DNA from: Orychophragmus violaceus
Lineage: Eukaryota > Streptophyta > Magnoliopsida > Brassicales > Brassicaceae
Assembly: GCA_030180135.1 (NCBI GenBank)
Contig: CM058233.1
Location: 59,168,500 to 59,232,499 of the forward strand
Direction of reading: 5' to 3'
DNA: 64,000 nucleotides
In this document: in pieces, positions 45,838 through 55,817 of the stretch
How the letters are laid out: the number at the start of each line of letters is the position of its first letter
Position numbering within the stretch: the first letter of the stretch is position 1
The notes under the pieces: generated by a model
The model's input: only the letters and a program-made list of their open reading frames with translations
Databases searched by the model: none
Told to the model about the DNA's origin: nothing
Program-made: the position numbers and the translations under genes

Positions 45838-46459
45838 TATTATCCAGCTTTCAAGGTCAGCTCTTCTGTCGGAGTTGGTTAGTCTCTAGCAGCCACATCA
45901 TATAGTTTATTCTTTTCCTGTGGTTTAGAATATGTTTCGCTTTACATGATATGATTCTCGGTGTTTCTGTACTATTACGTTTTAAGAGGTGATTTGAGGC
46001 TTGCATCTCAGGAGGTCAAAGCTCTCTACCATGTTGTGTAGCATGAGTTTTACCCACTTGATATTGGCTCCAAAATTCAGCCTTTGCTTGAGAAAAATTT
46101 CAAATCTGGTGGGAATCTGTCGTCAACTCCTTTACCAGAAGTGCAGCTCTCCCAACATTATTTCAACGTTGGAGAAGCTTGCAACGCTGAGGCCAATACA
46201 ACAGGTAAATCATTGCTGCATGTTCTCTAATGCGTGGGCAAAGTGAATTTAACCCTTTTGTCCGCTGGCTTCTCCTGTTTTTCCTATGTATCAAAGTCTG
46301 TTGTGATTATTTTGTCAGGTGTCTAACATATACCAGACTATAAGAATTGAGAGTTTGTTTCAGTTGGTACCCTTCTTTGAGTTCTCAGTGGTAAAGAAGA
46401 TATTTACTGATGCTGTGAAGAACAATTTTGCTGCCATGAAAGTTGATCACATGAAAGGT
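45838..46459 (+). pseudogene. Captured eIF3 subunit a (TIF3A) fragment
   Basis: Pieces read LSRSALLSELV (near 45850), DLRLASQEVKALYHVV, a stop, then HEFYPLDIGSKIQPLLEK and STLEKLATLRPIQQ (45985-46204, with a frameshift). After an intron, SNIYQTIRIESLFQLVPFFE and FSVVKKIFTDAVKNNFAAMK follow (46319-46459). This matches the PCI-containing region of plant eIF3a, a scaffold of the translation initiation factor eIF3. Stop and frameshift make it non-functional as eIF3a. Confidence 0.8.
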
Positions 46460-46692
46460 GTTGTATTTTTGGAAATTTAATAAGCATTTGTTGATGCTTT
46501 AATAACACTCTTATATCATGCCCATCTTTGATAGCTACGTAATTATTCAGATAACTGTTTTCCTACTAGGATATTGAGTCTGGTGGACTGAGGGACATAT
46601 GCCTGTTTTTTACCAAGACTTTGAGCAAAATAAAATCTATGTTGTGTCCTATCTCAAGTAAAGCAAAAAAAAAAAAACATAAGTCAATTTCA

Positions 46693-46724
46693 CCCCGCGC
46701 CTGCGCGGGGGTTTCAGTCACTAG
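46693..46724 (+). other. Helitron 3' terminus: GC-rich hairpin plus CTAG
   Basis: An 8-bp perfect GC stem with a two-base loop, ten bases before the terminal CTAG. Confidence 0.88.
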
Positions 46725-46959
46725 TATAACTAATGAGCAAGTAAAATGATGGGTTAGGGATTCAATATTTCTTCCATTTCTTATGGTGAGATATGAACAC
46801 TAAAACCTTATCTATGTTAAACATATAGAGAGCTAAGTATGATAATGTTACAAAAAATAGTATGATAATGTTCTAATTTCAGTTCCCGAGACAAATTTGT
46901 GGATAAAAATATCAGCCACACATTTCCTTAGTTTGTGAAACCAAAAAATGATCGCATTA

Positions 46960-47563
46960 ACTGCTTAGGTGCTTTTGTATTTTGGTAATCGTTTTTGTTC
47001 TAGTCCTTGTTTGATCTTGTCGAGGGTTTTAGCTTATGTTAGTATGTCTAGCGACGGTTTGGTCTTAGTGGCTAACCGGCTTAGGTGCTTTCATGATCTT
47101 AGCTCTCGTTTTAGTTAGTTCTCAGAATCTTTGGCTTTGGGGAATTGGGAGTCTAGCAGGCGGAATCAGAATCCCATTTCTGGGTTATAGCAGATTCCGA
47201 GCGGTCTGGTTTTATGTGTCCTCGTGGCTTCAGGGAAGCATTATAATGAGGCACTTGTTTAAAGCCATGCCATGAAGTTATTCGTGCTATTTGAATAGCT
47301 TCCGATGTTCCTTTGTCTATTGATTCGTCTTTGTTTCGTTTTAGGTTTGTTGTTTTTTCAGTTTTTTTAGTATTCGATCTTTGTTTCCCTTTTGTGGGCT
47401 TCTGTCTCCGGGATGTTCGATCTGTGAACTCGCCGGCTTTGTCTCTGGAAGGATTGTGCTCCTTTCCAGCTTTGTATCCCATCCTTGTATCCGTCCCTGT
47501 ATCTGAAAGCTGTATTTCAGCCCTGTTTCATAAATAAAAAGATGAGAAAAAAAAAAAAAGAAC
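46960..47563 (+). mobile_element. Possible LINE/retroposon 3' end with poly(A)
   Basis: Transcribed-looking, T- and G-rich sequence ends CATAAATAAAAAGATGAG followed by an A tract at 47549-47561. This resembles the 3' end of a 5'-truncated plant LINE or a retroposed transcript. No reverse-transcriptase domain is visible and I found no clear target duplication. Confidence 0.3.
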
Positions 47564-48260
47564 TGCCGCAAACTCTAATCTTAATAGGGGCAAAAACGTC
47601 AAGAATCTAACACAAAAAGAACATTTTTTATTTCTGAAAATTCAGCGTTATTTTCTTAACTTTTCTAATATACTAAGTGATTAATCTGCACGCATATACA
47701 AACATTATTTTGTTATTAATTAATTTAGGTGTATTTTTTTTATTAGTGTCAAGATAAAACGTGATATAATTTTTTTGTATCGAGATGGTATAAGATTTAA
47801 TTCATAATTTCATATGTATATCCGAATTAATACGTTCGGATCGGATGCATAAAATAATAAGTATATACTGATACAAAACATTATAACATTGTATGTATGG
47901 AAAAACTAAAAGCAGTATATAAACATTCGGTTTTTGTTGGACATATTTTTTGTTTAATATATGTATATTTAAGAATATAAAGCTTATTTAAACCACCTTT
48001 TCTTGAACCAATTAATGTGCTCCGCGTACACAGAATGTCGTGTCGCTGTAAATCAAGTTTGACATGCATATCATTTCTTTTGATTTAAATATAGCCTATA
48101 TTATCATCAATCTTCACCATACTCAGTTCTTCCCTTTCCCTCGGTTATACCAAAACTTCCATTTGTTTTGTGGCTTTTATCTTTATTCCTAAATTATACA
48201 TGCAAACATTTTCATCGTTTTTTCTTGTGTTCGAATCTGTGTCGACCTCCGGAGTCATGC
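47564..48260. other. AT-rich spacer
   Basis: Nothing recognisable. AT-rich with several short open frames that lack any family signature. Confidence 0.4.
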
Positions 48261-48821
48261 ATGATCGAGTTCGTCGATGAACTTATGGTCTTTTTGCTAA
48301 GGGGTAACTCGTCATTAAATAGATTTGTCCTGATGGTTCCTTCCGTTTGTCGCCTTTCCCAACTTAAGGACGACGTTCGTATCCTTCATTTGGATCGATA
48401 TGATGCGCCGTTAATTTCAGTAACATGTTATGGTCCGCTATTCCGAGATCGGTTGTTTTCCGCGTAAGTTACTCCCTGCTTTTATATTTTTGTTTTAGAT
48501 CTTCGAACATAAGAACCCTGATATCTATATTTTTTCTTATTTAGAGGAACCGACTGTACCAAATCGGAGTGGGGCCGTACCAGAAGACGTGGAACAAATT
48601 GCTCGTTTGGCAAGCTGTTCAGCAGAGATCGGTTGGTCGCGAGATGGCCGTTTTGGAATCGTTGTCACACCATTTCAGAATTCTTTCTACCCCATGAAGA
48701 TCCTCTGACCGGTGTTGATTTCATCATGGTTCCCATCTGTGCAGCTTACTATCAGGGAAAAGTCTTGCGAGGACGACATACGAAATTTTCTTTCAAGAAA
48801 GGCCAGTCGGCGGCGAGATGA
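48261..48821 (+). CDS. Unidentified two-exon ORF, 159 codons
   Basis: Exon 1 is 48261-48463 (starts MIEFVDELMVFLLRG) and exon 2 is 48545-48821. The 81-bp intron has GTAAGT and TTTAG sites, and the frame continues through it without a stop (RLFSA joined to GTDCTKSEWGRTR). The protein is basic at the C-terminus (RGRHTKFSFKKGQSAAR). I do not recognise a family. An open frame through a good intron argues for a once-real gene or gene fragment. A further open stretch continues to about 49046 in another frame. Confidence 0.35.
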
Positions 48822-49051
48822 TTGTTTGAGATTGATTCCTCCGAGTTCCTTAATTTTAAGGAGAACGTTCATTTCGGTGTTGATCTCATAACAATTTCTA
48901 TCTCATCGACGTCTGACTGGGAAAAGACTACAAATCGTCTGTCGAGAAAGAGGTTCAGTTTCTGGCGGAAAGAAACCGATATCACAAGTCAAGCTTCGGT
49001 TTGGTCGAACTTGTTTGAAGAAATTATTTTATGTTTAGAATATTGATTAGT

Positions 49052-49300
49052 CCGACTTGTAATATCAATTTTTTGGGATAAATAAAACGCAGGAAAATAG
49101 CTAAGCAATTCCTAAACGAAGGATAATAATAAAGAAAATTTATTTAGTCGACTTGTAATATCAATTTTTGCGGATGAATAAAACAGATGACAATAGCTTA
49201 GAATATTCTTAAATAAAATCGAACAACAGTTTGGTCCGAACAAATGACAATAGCTAAGAATATTCTTAACAAAACCGTTTAACTTACTTACCAATAATTC
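49052..49300. repeat. Short tandem duplication
   Basis: CGACTTGTAATATCAATTTT plus about 50 following bases is duplicated at 49052 and 49149. ACAATAGCTAAGAATATTCTTA appears twice (near 49191 and 49247). Confidence 0.6.
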
Positions 49301-49758
49301 GAACTATAGAAAAGAATATTCTATATGTAGATATATATTTTAGAATACTAAATATTCTTGTTAATAGTTGCTATCTTCATTCTTTGAACATGGACATCTT
49401 GAGGATCTATAAATATTCTGGACCAATGCGCTTGTTCACAAATGTACTCGCCTATATACAAATGTCAACATATATAAACCGAGTTATGAAGGCTTCTATA
49501 ATTTTTTATTTTAAAATATTTGTTATAATAATTCATCGAATAATTACCTTTATGCAAGATCACATTACTGGAAAATCATGGTTGCACTTAGACCAAATGA
49601 TCGAAAATTCGGTAGCAAAATCACGTGCATATGTATCAGTCAGTTTGCATGATAAAATATCACCTCTGCAATCAAGGTCATGATATAAACATTAGAATAT
49701 AATATCTGCAACACACCATTAAAATGTTGTATACTCTATTAACATATAAAATAAGCAC

Positions 49759-50481
49759 TTATGTATCTAACGTGCTATCCATCAAATCAAAATAAATATT
49801 TTTCCAAGAAAAACCTGATGGAAGGTACCATCGTTGCAGAGCACCAACATTAATAATACTTTCGATGAAATCTAACCCAAAACAATTACAAAAATTTATA
49901 ATTTTGTATGAATTAGTAAAAGAATAATACTTGTAAAAATAAACATTGAAAACAAACTTACCAAGACTTGTATTAATTTTATGTTCGTCCATGAAAATTT
50001 TAGTGAATGTAACAAAACGAAAGAAATAACTATCAACCCCACCGGCAATCCTTGCTAGGGATGTTTCCTCAGTAAACAAAGTTTTCTCAATAATAATTCT
50101 CGTGCAAGATGGTTGCCACAATTTCTTAGGAATTATTGCATGAATTTTAGAACCCTGCGAGGAAATTTTATAAGAACAAAGATACGTTAGACAAAGCAGC
50201 GTCCACTGAGTTCTAAGAACTGAATATAGATTAGTAACCGAAATTTGAACACTAACCCGCTCGTCTACCAATATGAGATCGATGGTTGGAACGGATGGGG
50301 AAATAAACTTGTTCCACTTTCTAAGAATTCGAGCTTTGATTCGCCATTTATCTAAAATACACTGTAAATCAGAAATATTTGTTAATTCTCCGTTATTAAA
50401 AACATCCAGATCTAAGTTAGTAAGGTAGAATATTAGTATATTATGGAATATTTCCTCATCTCTAAGAAACGATTTTTTCAT
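49759..50481 (-). pseudogene. Small OB-fold (DUF223/RPA1-like) gene, third in the second array
   Basis: A first OB-fold exon contains WRIKARILRKWNKFISPSVP and TIDLILVDER. After an intron GSKIHAIIPKKLWQPSCTRI follows, then IIIEKTLFTEETSLARI and, after another intron, DFIESIINVGALQRWYLPSG. The pattern is the same as in the intact gene at 35788-36868. The open frame happens to read through both introns, so start and stop are uncertain. The last exons of the family are not visible, so the copy is truncated or diverged. Confidence 0.6.
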
Positions 50482-50999
50482 TGTTATAAATGAATATATA
50501 ACAGAATATCTGATATAGGAAAGTCTGTTGAGAAATTTTAGAAATACGTTTTTTTAGTAAATATTAATGTATCTAAATGAATATCTAAATCCATAACTAT
50601 ACATATATTCTAGGCCATTTTTATGGGTATAGATGTTTTACATATATTTTTATATTTCTAGAAATTGATTAATACATAAATTTATACGTTACATTATTCG
50701 ATTACATATAATTATATGTACTATAACAAACGAATACATGAATGATATCTATACATATATCGTTATACAATGATCGTTATGTATTATTTTCAAAACAACA
50801 TTAATGGCCCCGATTATGAATAAATTTGCATTACGATATTTTGTTGTATAGTTTTGTTTGAGAATATTTTAAACCAAATAAAATAGTAAAAACACTTAAT
50901 GATAAAAATCAAATCAAATCAAATAGTCGTTACAACCAATCAAAATATAAATCAATGAAATAACAATAGCAAATTAATCTTTTCTCCAATAATGATCTT
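50482..50999. other. AT-rich spacer
   Basis: No gene or named repeat recognised. Confidence 0.4.
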
Positions 51000-52188
51000 A
51001 ATCATGGTTCTAAGTTCTTTAGAGATGCCACATGTACCTGCAACTGATCGGAAAACAATTAGTCAGAAATTTATTCTATGATTATTAATATTTTGTAAGG
51101 TTGACACAATTTAAAACTTACATGTAATAGTCCCACTTCTTAATGTCCGGAATATCATTGTCAATAAGCAGTTCAGTTATTGCGTCTACAGAGGTGACAA
51201 ACTTTTTACCTATTTTTAAAGTATATAATTAAATATAATTAGTGGTGAGTTGTAAGTAATTAATACATAGAGTAAATAATAACAACAAAGTTAGGTAAAA
51301 GAATCTGGGATGCCGTCAATCTTACAGAAATGCATAACGCAACATTGGATAGAAACAGGTTCATGTTTGATTACCCTGTACAATTGCTTTGCATGGTTAC
51401 CAAACAGAACGCATGAAATGATATTGCCACTGCACAAAAAACAATCAAAACATTTGTCTAATCCATACATTCATAAAAGGTATCTTACATGCTTAGAGAT
51501 TAATAAATACGTTTCATCAATAAGTTGGAATTTAATCTTAAATGGATTAGACAGGTTTTATGAATGACTTCCAAATCTTCAACTCCTCGGATTAAACCAA
51601 TTAAATCTATGCGAAATTAAACATTATTTTAATAGAAAATCATATTGTATCAAATATATAATCGTAAAATGCTATGAATGGCTCACCGATTAAGTATGTG
51701 TTATCCTTTGATTGATCAAACTATCAGCCGGGATCATCAAAATTTCATGATTGAACACAACTTTGAGTGGATGTTTAGCTGTATGATTAATACCCATTTG
51801 CGGATGAAGCCAAAACTTTGTAAGGCAGAATGATGCGATGCTTTTGGTGAACAACATTTCATATTGTTGTTTGGTTGGGTATTCAATCTTAGCTTCCATC
51901 TTACAACCCTGAGAAATTAAAATTGAATCGAAAGTTAACACAATGATAACAATAACATATTCAAATTGTTTGTATTAACGCTTATAATATAGTATGTGCC
52001 AACAAAGTATTATAACTATTATCAAATACTCTTATCAGGTTGAAATAGCTTACGGATTCATCTGCCAAAATCAAGAAATAGGTTTGTTTCTCAGCAACGT
52101 ATGTAATCCATTTATGCACAATAGTGACACAAATAGTAAGGTTAACCTTTTGAAATGATAATTCTCTTAATGGAACAAAATTCGCCAT
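51000..52188 (-). pseudogene. Small OB-fold (DUF223/RPA1-like) gene, second in the second array
   Basis: Exon 1 (from 52188) encodes MANFVPLRELSFQKVNLTIC, then VTIVHKWITYVAEKQTYFLI. Exon 2 (about 51912-51690) begins GCKMEAKIEYPTKQQYEMLF. Its end is one frame off: SKDNTYLI, needed to join the next exon, is read only after a frameshift. The next exon (about 51600-51500) has DLIGLIRGVEDLEVIHKT, then NIISCVLFGNHAKQLYR at about 51435, and a last exon at about 51210-51120 with FVTSVDAITELLIDNDIPD. The gene has the same exon plan as the intact gene at 35788-36868. Confidence 0.62.
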
Positions 52189-52958
52189 TAAGAAGATATC
52201 TCACAAATAGAGAAGCAATAGGTTTGGTTTTTTATTTTTTTGCGGATGATAAAATGCACATTAGGGTATTCTACAATTGTGTATATAAAGGATTATAGAG
52301 AACAATAGGATTTTCAGCAAATTTACTGTATAGAAATTACCTAATAAAATTGGAAAGTGACAAAATATTAATATATATATATATATATATTTTTTCTTAT
52401 TTTAATTTCTTATGTGTGAACTTAACAAAAGATCTGTAACAGTTTTGTTATGAATAAATATGGTATCTAATAGTTGTGATCTGTGATATTTAATTTGAAT
52501 CAGTTTAAATAATCGATTTAATATCTAATTGATTTAAACATTTTTGTTTAATTGAAATGATATAAAATCATTTTATATTTAGATACATAACTATGAATAA
52601 TTACCGAAAAGTTACTCTAATAATGTTACAAATAAACTATGTACATGAGTTCAATTTGTTTTGTTTGTAGAGATTGTCAAAATAATGTTATGATGAAATT
52701 ATCAAGAAGGTAATGGATTAGTCAAAAATGTTAATGGCGATTTATGGCTTCAAAAATTTTACAATTAAAAAAATTCGAAAATTAATTTAAACCACAATAC
52801 AAAATACAAACATAGAATTCAATAGTAATTTAAGTACTTGCCATTGAAAAATATCCTAAAAAAAACATAGTACCAATTCAACAAACATACAACACAAAAC
52901 ACTAAACACAAGTTTTTTACAACAAAAAAAAAAATTAAAACATAGGAACAATAATGAG
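52189..52958. other. AT-rich spacer with a TA microsatellite
   Basis: (TA)n at about 52369-52390; otherwise AT-rich, no gene seen. Confidence 0.5.
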
Positions 52959-53320
52959 TTAGACCAAGTTAGAATTTTTGGAGGAGAGTCTGAGGACAGG
53001 AGCAGTTGGATTTTCCCAGAAAAGTTGAAGCATGATTGTTTGGTTGGCCTTGACATTGTTTGCTGTCAAAAATTCTCTTAAGCCGCAAGCCAAACGAATA
53101 CGTTGCCTATTACTATCAGAATGGAATGCGAGCTCAACGGACCATTTCTGTCCAGCATCATTGACCATCAATACGGTGTTGCCCGCAACCTTCTCTAAAT
53201 CGTTTGCATCAACAAATGACTTAGGAAAATACTGCAAAATGAACAAATATGGATCATGTAACAATATATAAAATCAAAATACAAAGGAATAACTTACGAT
53301 TCTACTTCGTTTGATGTCGT

Positions 53321-54518
53321 TGATAGGTTCTAAGTTTTACCCTATTCTAAAACTGCAAGTGCACAGTATAGTCAATGTAGTATATAGGGTTATCGAATCC
53401 ACAGGGACACTTGGTCTCAAGAGGATCAAACTGTAGGGAATGAATACTAGAAATAGGCAGAGAAAGATTGAAATAAATTGCGAAGCAAGAAAGTAAACAG
53501 TAGCAGGAATCGGTTTGTAAGCAATAAACTAAAAGCGTCAAGCCTAGGGTATTCTCAGGAAATCAGACAAGCAGACAAGTTAATCAGTCAGGATCAAATT
53601 AAACTCAGTTCTAGAACTCAAATCACGATAATAGAATTAACCAAATCTCTTTGCGAGAATTCTCTATGCCTAAGTGCAGTAACCCAAATCTCTTTGCAAT
53701 TACTAACAGATTAAACAAGCATTAAGTTCAAGTTCGATATGTTCACAATTAAACCAAACCAAATCTCTTTGCGAATAATTTAATTGCTCAACCTAAATAG
53801 TTCAGATTCCTAAACCCCACTCTCGTGACGTATTTAGCAACCTAAGATCTAGATTCTAATTGATCAGGTTAGAACTAGCATTAAGCACAATTTAGTTTGA
53901 AGAACATTCTAATCATATGAATCCTAACTGAATTAAACAAGTCTAGCAAGTCATCAAACCTTAATGAGAAACCCTAAACTCAACTATGGATCTACTCAGA
54001 CATGATTGATGAAAACATAATCATGGAATAAATAGATTGCATATAAGAAATTAAAATATCAATGGGGTTCAAAATCTTCTCCAAAATAAATGAATACAAG
54101 GAAATAGATCAGCCCCGAAAGCTCTAAAAATCTCTTAGCTCTAAGTATGAAAAAGCGTCTCTAAAATAAAAGCCAAAAACTAGTATATATAGGTATAATC
54201 TCGGATGGGGCTTCTGTGTAAATACTGGAAGTATCTTGGGCTTCTTTGCAAATCTTCATAAGTTGGCACGCTGACGCGTAAGGCCCATCTCGCGACTGCA
54301 TCGACCGATGCACAATGTGTGTCGATCGATGCAATATCAAATAATCGAACAGTGAATAAAGCTCTCGGCCAAAACGTCCCAAAATGCCCAAAATGCTCCA
54401 TATATCTCCAATTAGCTCCAAACTCGATATAACCTGTAAAAGACTCTAAACGAATACAAAAGACTCTAAAAACACAAGTATATCATGGTATAAAGTGGGT
54501 AAAAACCATGATATATCA
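53321..54518 (-). repeat. 3' LTR of gag-only element copy 3
   Basis: Begins TGATAGGTTCTAAG and ends CATGATATATCA on the plus strand. Contains GCATCGACCGATGCA and TGTCGATCGATGCA near 54299-54333. Confidence 0.95.
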
Positions 54519-54534
54519 ACTCCCCCACACTTAG
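54519..54534 (-). promoter_or_regulatory. Polypurine tract of gag-only element copy 3
   Basis: TAAGTGTGGGGGAGT (minus strand) directly abuts the 3' LTR. Two near-copies lie further inside, near 54696 and 55450. Confidence 0.78.
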
Positions 54535-55817
54535 CCTTTGCTTGCCCTCAAGCAAAACAGAGAACTAAAATGCAGTGAAGAGGTTTGAAAACTCTTCAGA
54601 AACTCATTTCATCATAGAAGCAGCAGCATTCAGATTCCCCTTAGTAATCCACATGAAAGAATCAATCTACAGACATCAAGACCAACATGTACTTCCCCCA
54701 CACTTAGCAACTGTCCTAAGTAAACGCCACAATCACATTCAAGCATTCAAATTCACCCTACTGACTTCTGCAAGTATTTAAGTGCGGTCTCACCTAAGGA
54801 GTATCGATCTAAAGGCACATGGATTCTTACCTTGCCAGCTCTAGACCACCATACTATCTTTCTCTAGTCCCTTTCTTCTCTTTCCCTTCTTTAACAACTG
54901 ATTTTTCCCCACTGGGTATCATTTTATTTTTTTTATCAGTGTTCTTCCCGTTATGGGGTGTACTTTGGACACATTCCATGGATCACATGAGAGATAATAG
55001 TGTTTGCTACTATTCCCATGACCACTTCGGAGTTACTAACTCATCCGCAGTTTATTTATTATTTTTTTTTTTACTTTTACAGAAGGGGAGAAGGGGACTA
55101 AATAGGACAGGTTTACAGGCTGTGTCAGAACCAACAAGGGAGTCCGACATAAAGTATACCAAGCCCTTAGGTGAGAAAAATTAAAGTCAGTATTAAGGTG
55201 AAGTCAGTAAAGGATCCTCTGATACCTGAAGTGATATGGGTGTCCTCAGTAGGCTGATCTGTGATGGGGTTTTCTAATAGTCATAGATAGATCTGCAGCT
55301 TCATCCCAATGGTCACTTAAGTTCCTGCAAATGCTGCTAATCTTCTTAAAAAGTCATTGTTTCCTACTTAAACCAATTTTGACTCGAAAAACAAAATTTT
55401 AAAATTAATTGACTCATAAGAAAACAAAAGAAAAGTAATTAGTAGAACCTCCCCCACACTTAAGACACACTGTCCCCAGTAGTGTCAAGCAAGGGATTGG
55501 TTAAAAGAAAGAAAGAAAAATTAGATTGAATGGTTAGTTCTCTCGGGTTTTACCTCTGTCGCAGTCAGGCATCGATCGTTGCACTAGGTGCACCGACCGT
55601 TGCTATGCGAATTTCTGTTGTAACGATCGACACAAATGTGTGTCGATCGACGCATTGCGATTTCATCGAACCCTGCAACGAAAAACTCACCAAACAGAAA
55701 CAAAAACGTAAAATCTAGAAAAAATACTAAAATCAAAATGCAAAAACAAAAACAGTGGGTTGCCTCCCACTCAGCGCTCTTTTAACGTCAATAGCTTGAC
55801 CGGACGCACAAGATTTT
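54535..55817 (-). other. 3' non-coding region of gag-only element copy 3
   Basis: It matches 8835-10196 and 23420-24703 along its length. Indels break every reading frame between copies, so it is conserved non-coding sequence. A CGATCG cluster sits at 55570-55665, next to the GAG stop. Confidence 0.7.

Larger units (their letters stand above)
43477..46724 (+). mobile_element. Helitron with captured bromodomain and eIF3a gene fragments
   Basis: The 3' end is canonical: hairpin CCCCGCGC-CT-GCGCGGGG (46693-46710), then GTTTCAGTCA and CTAG (46721-46724), followed by T. The 5' end is less certain; TCTCTCCAATTTCGG at 43477 is the best candidate, but it is not preceded by A. Between them lie exon-intron pieces of two unrelated host genes in the plus orientation. 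No transposition protein is present. Confidence 0.65.
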
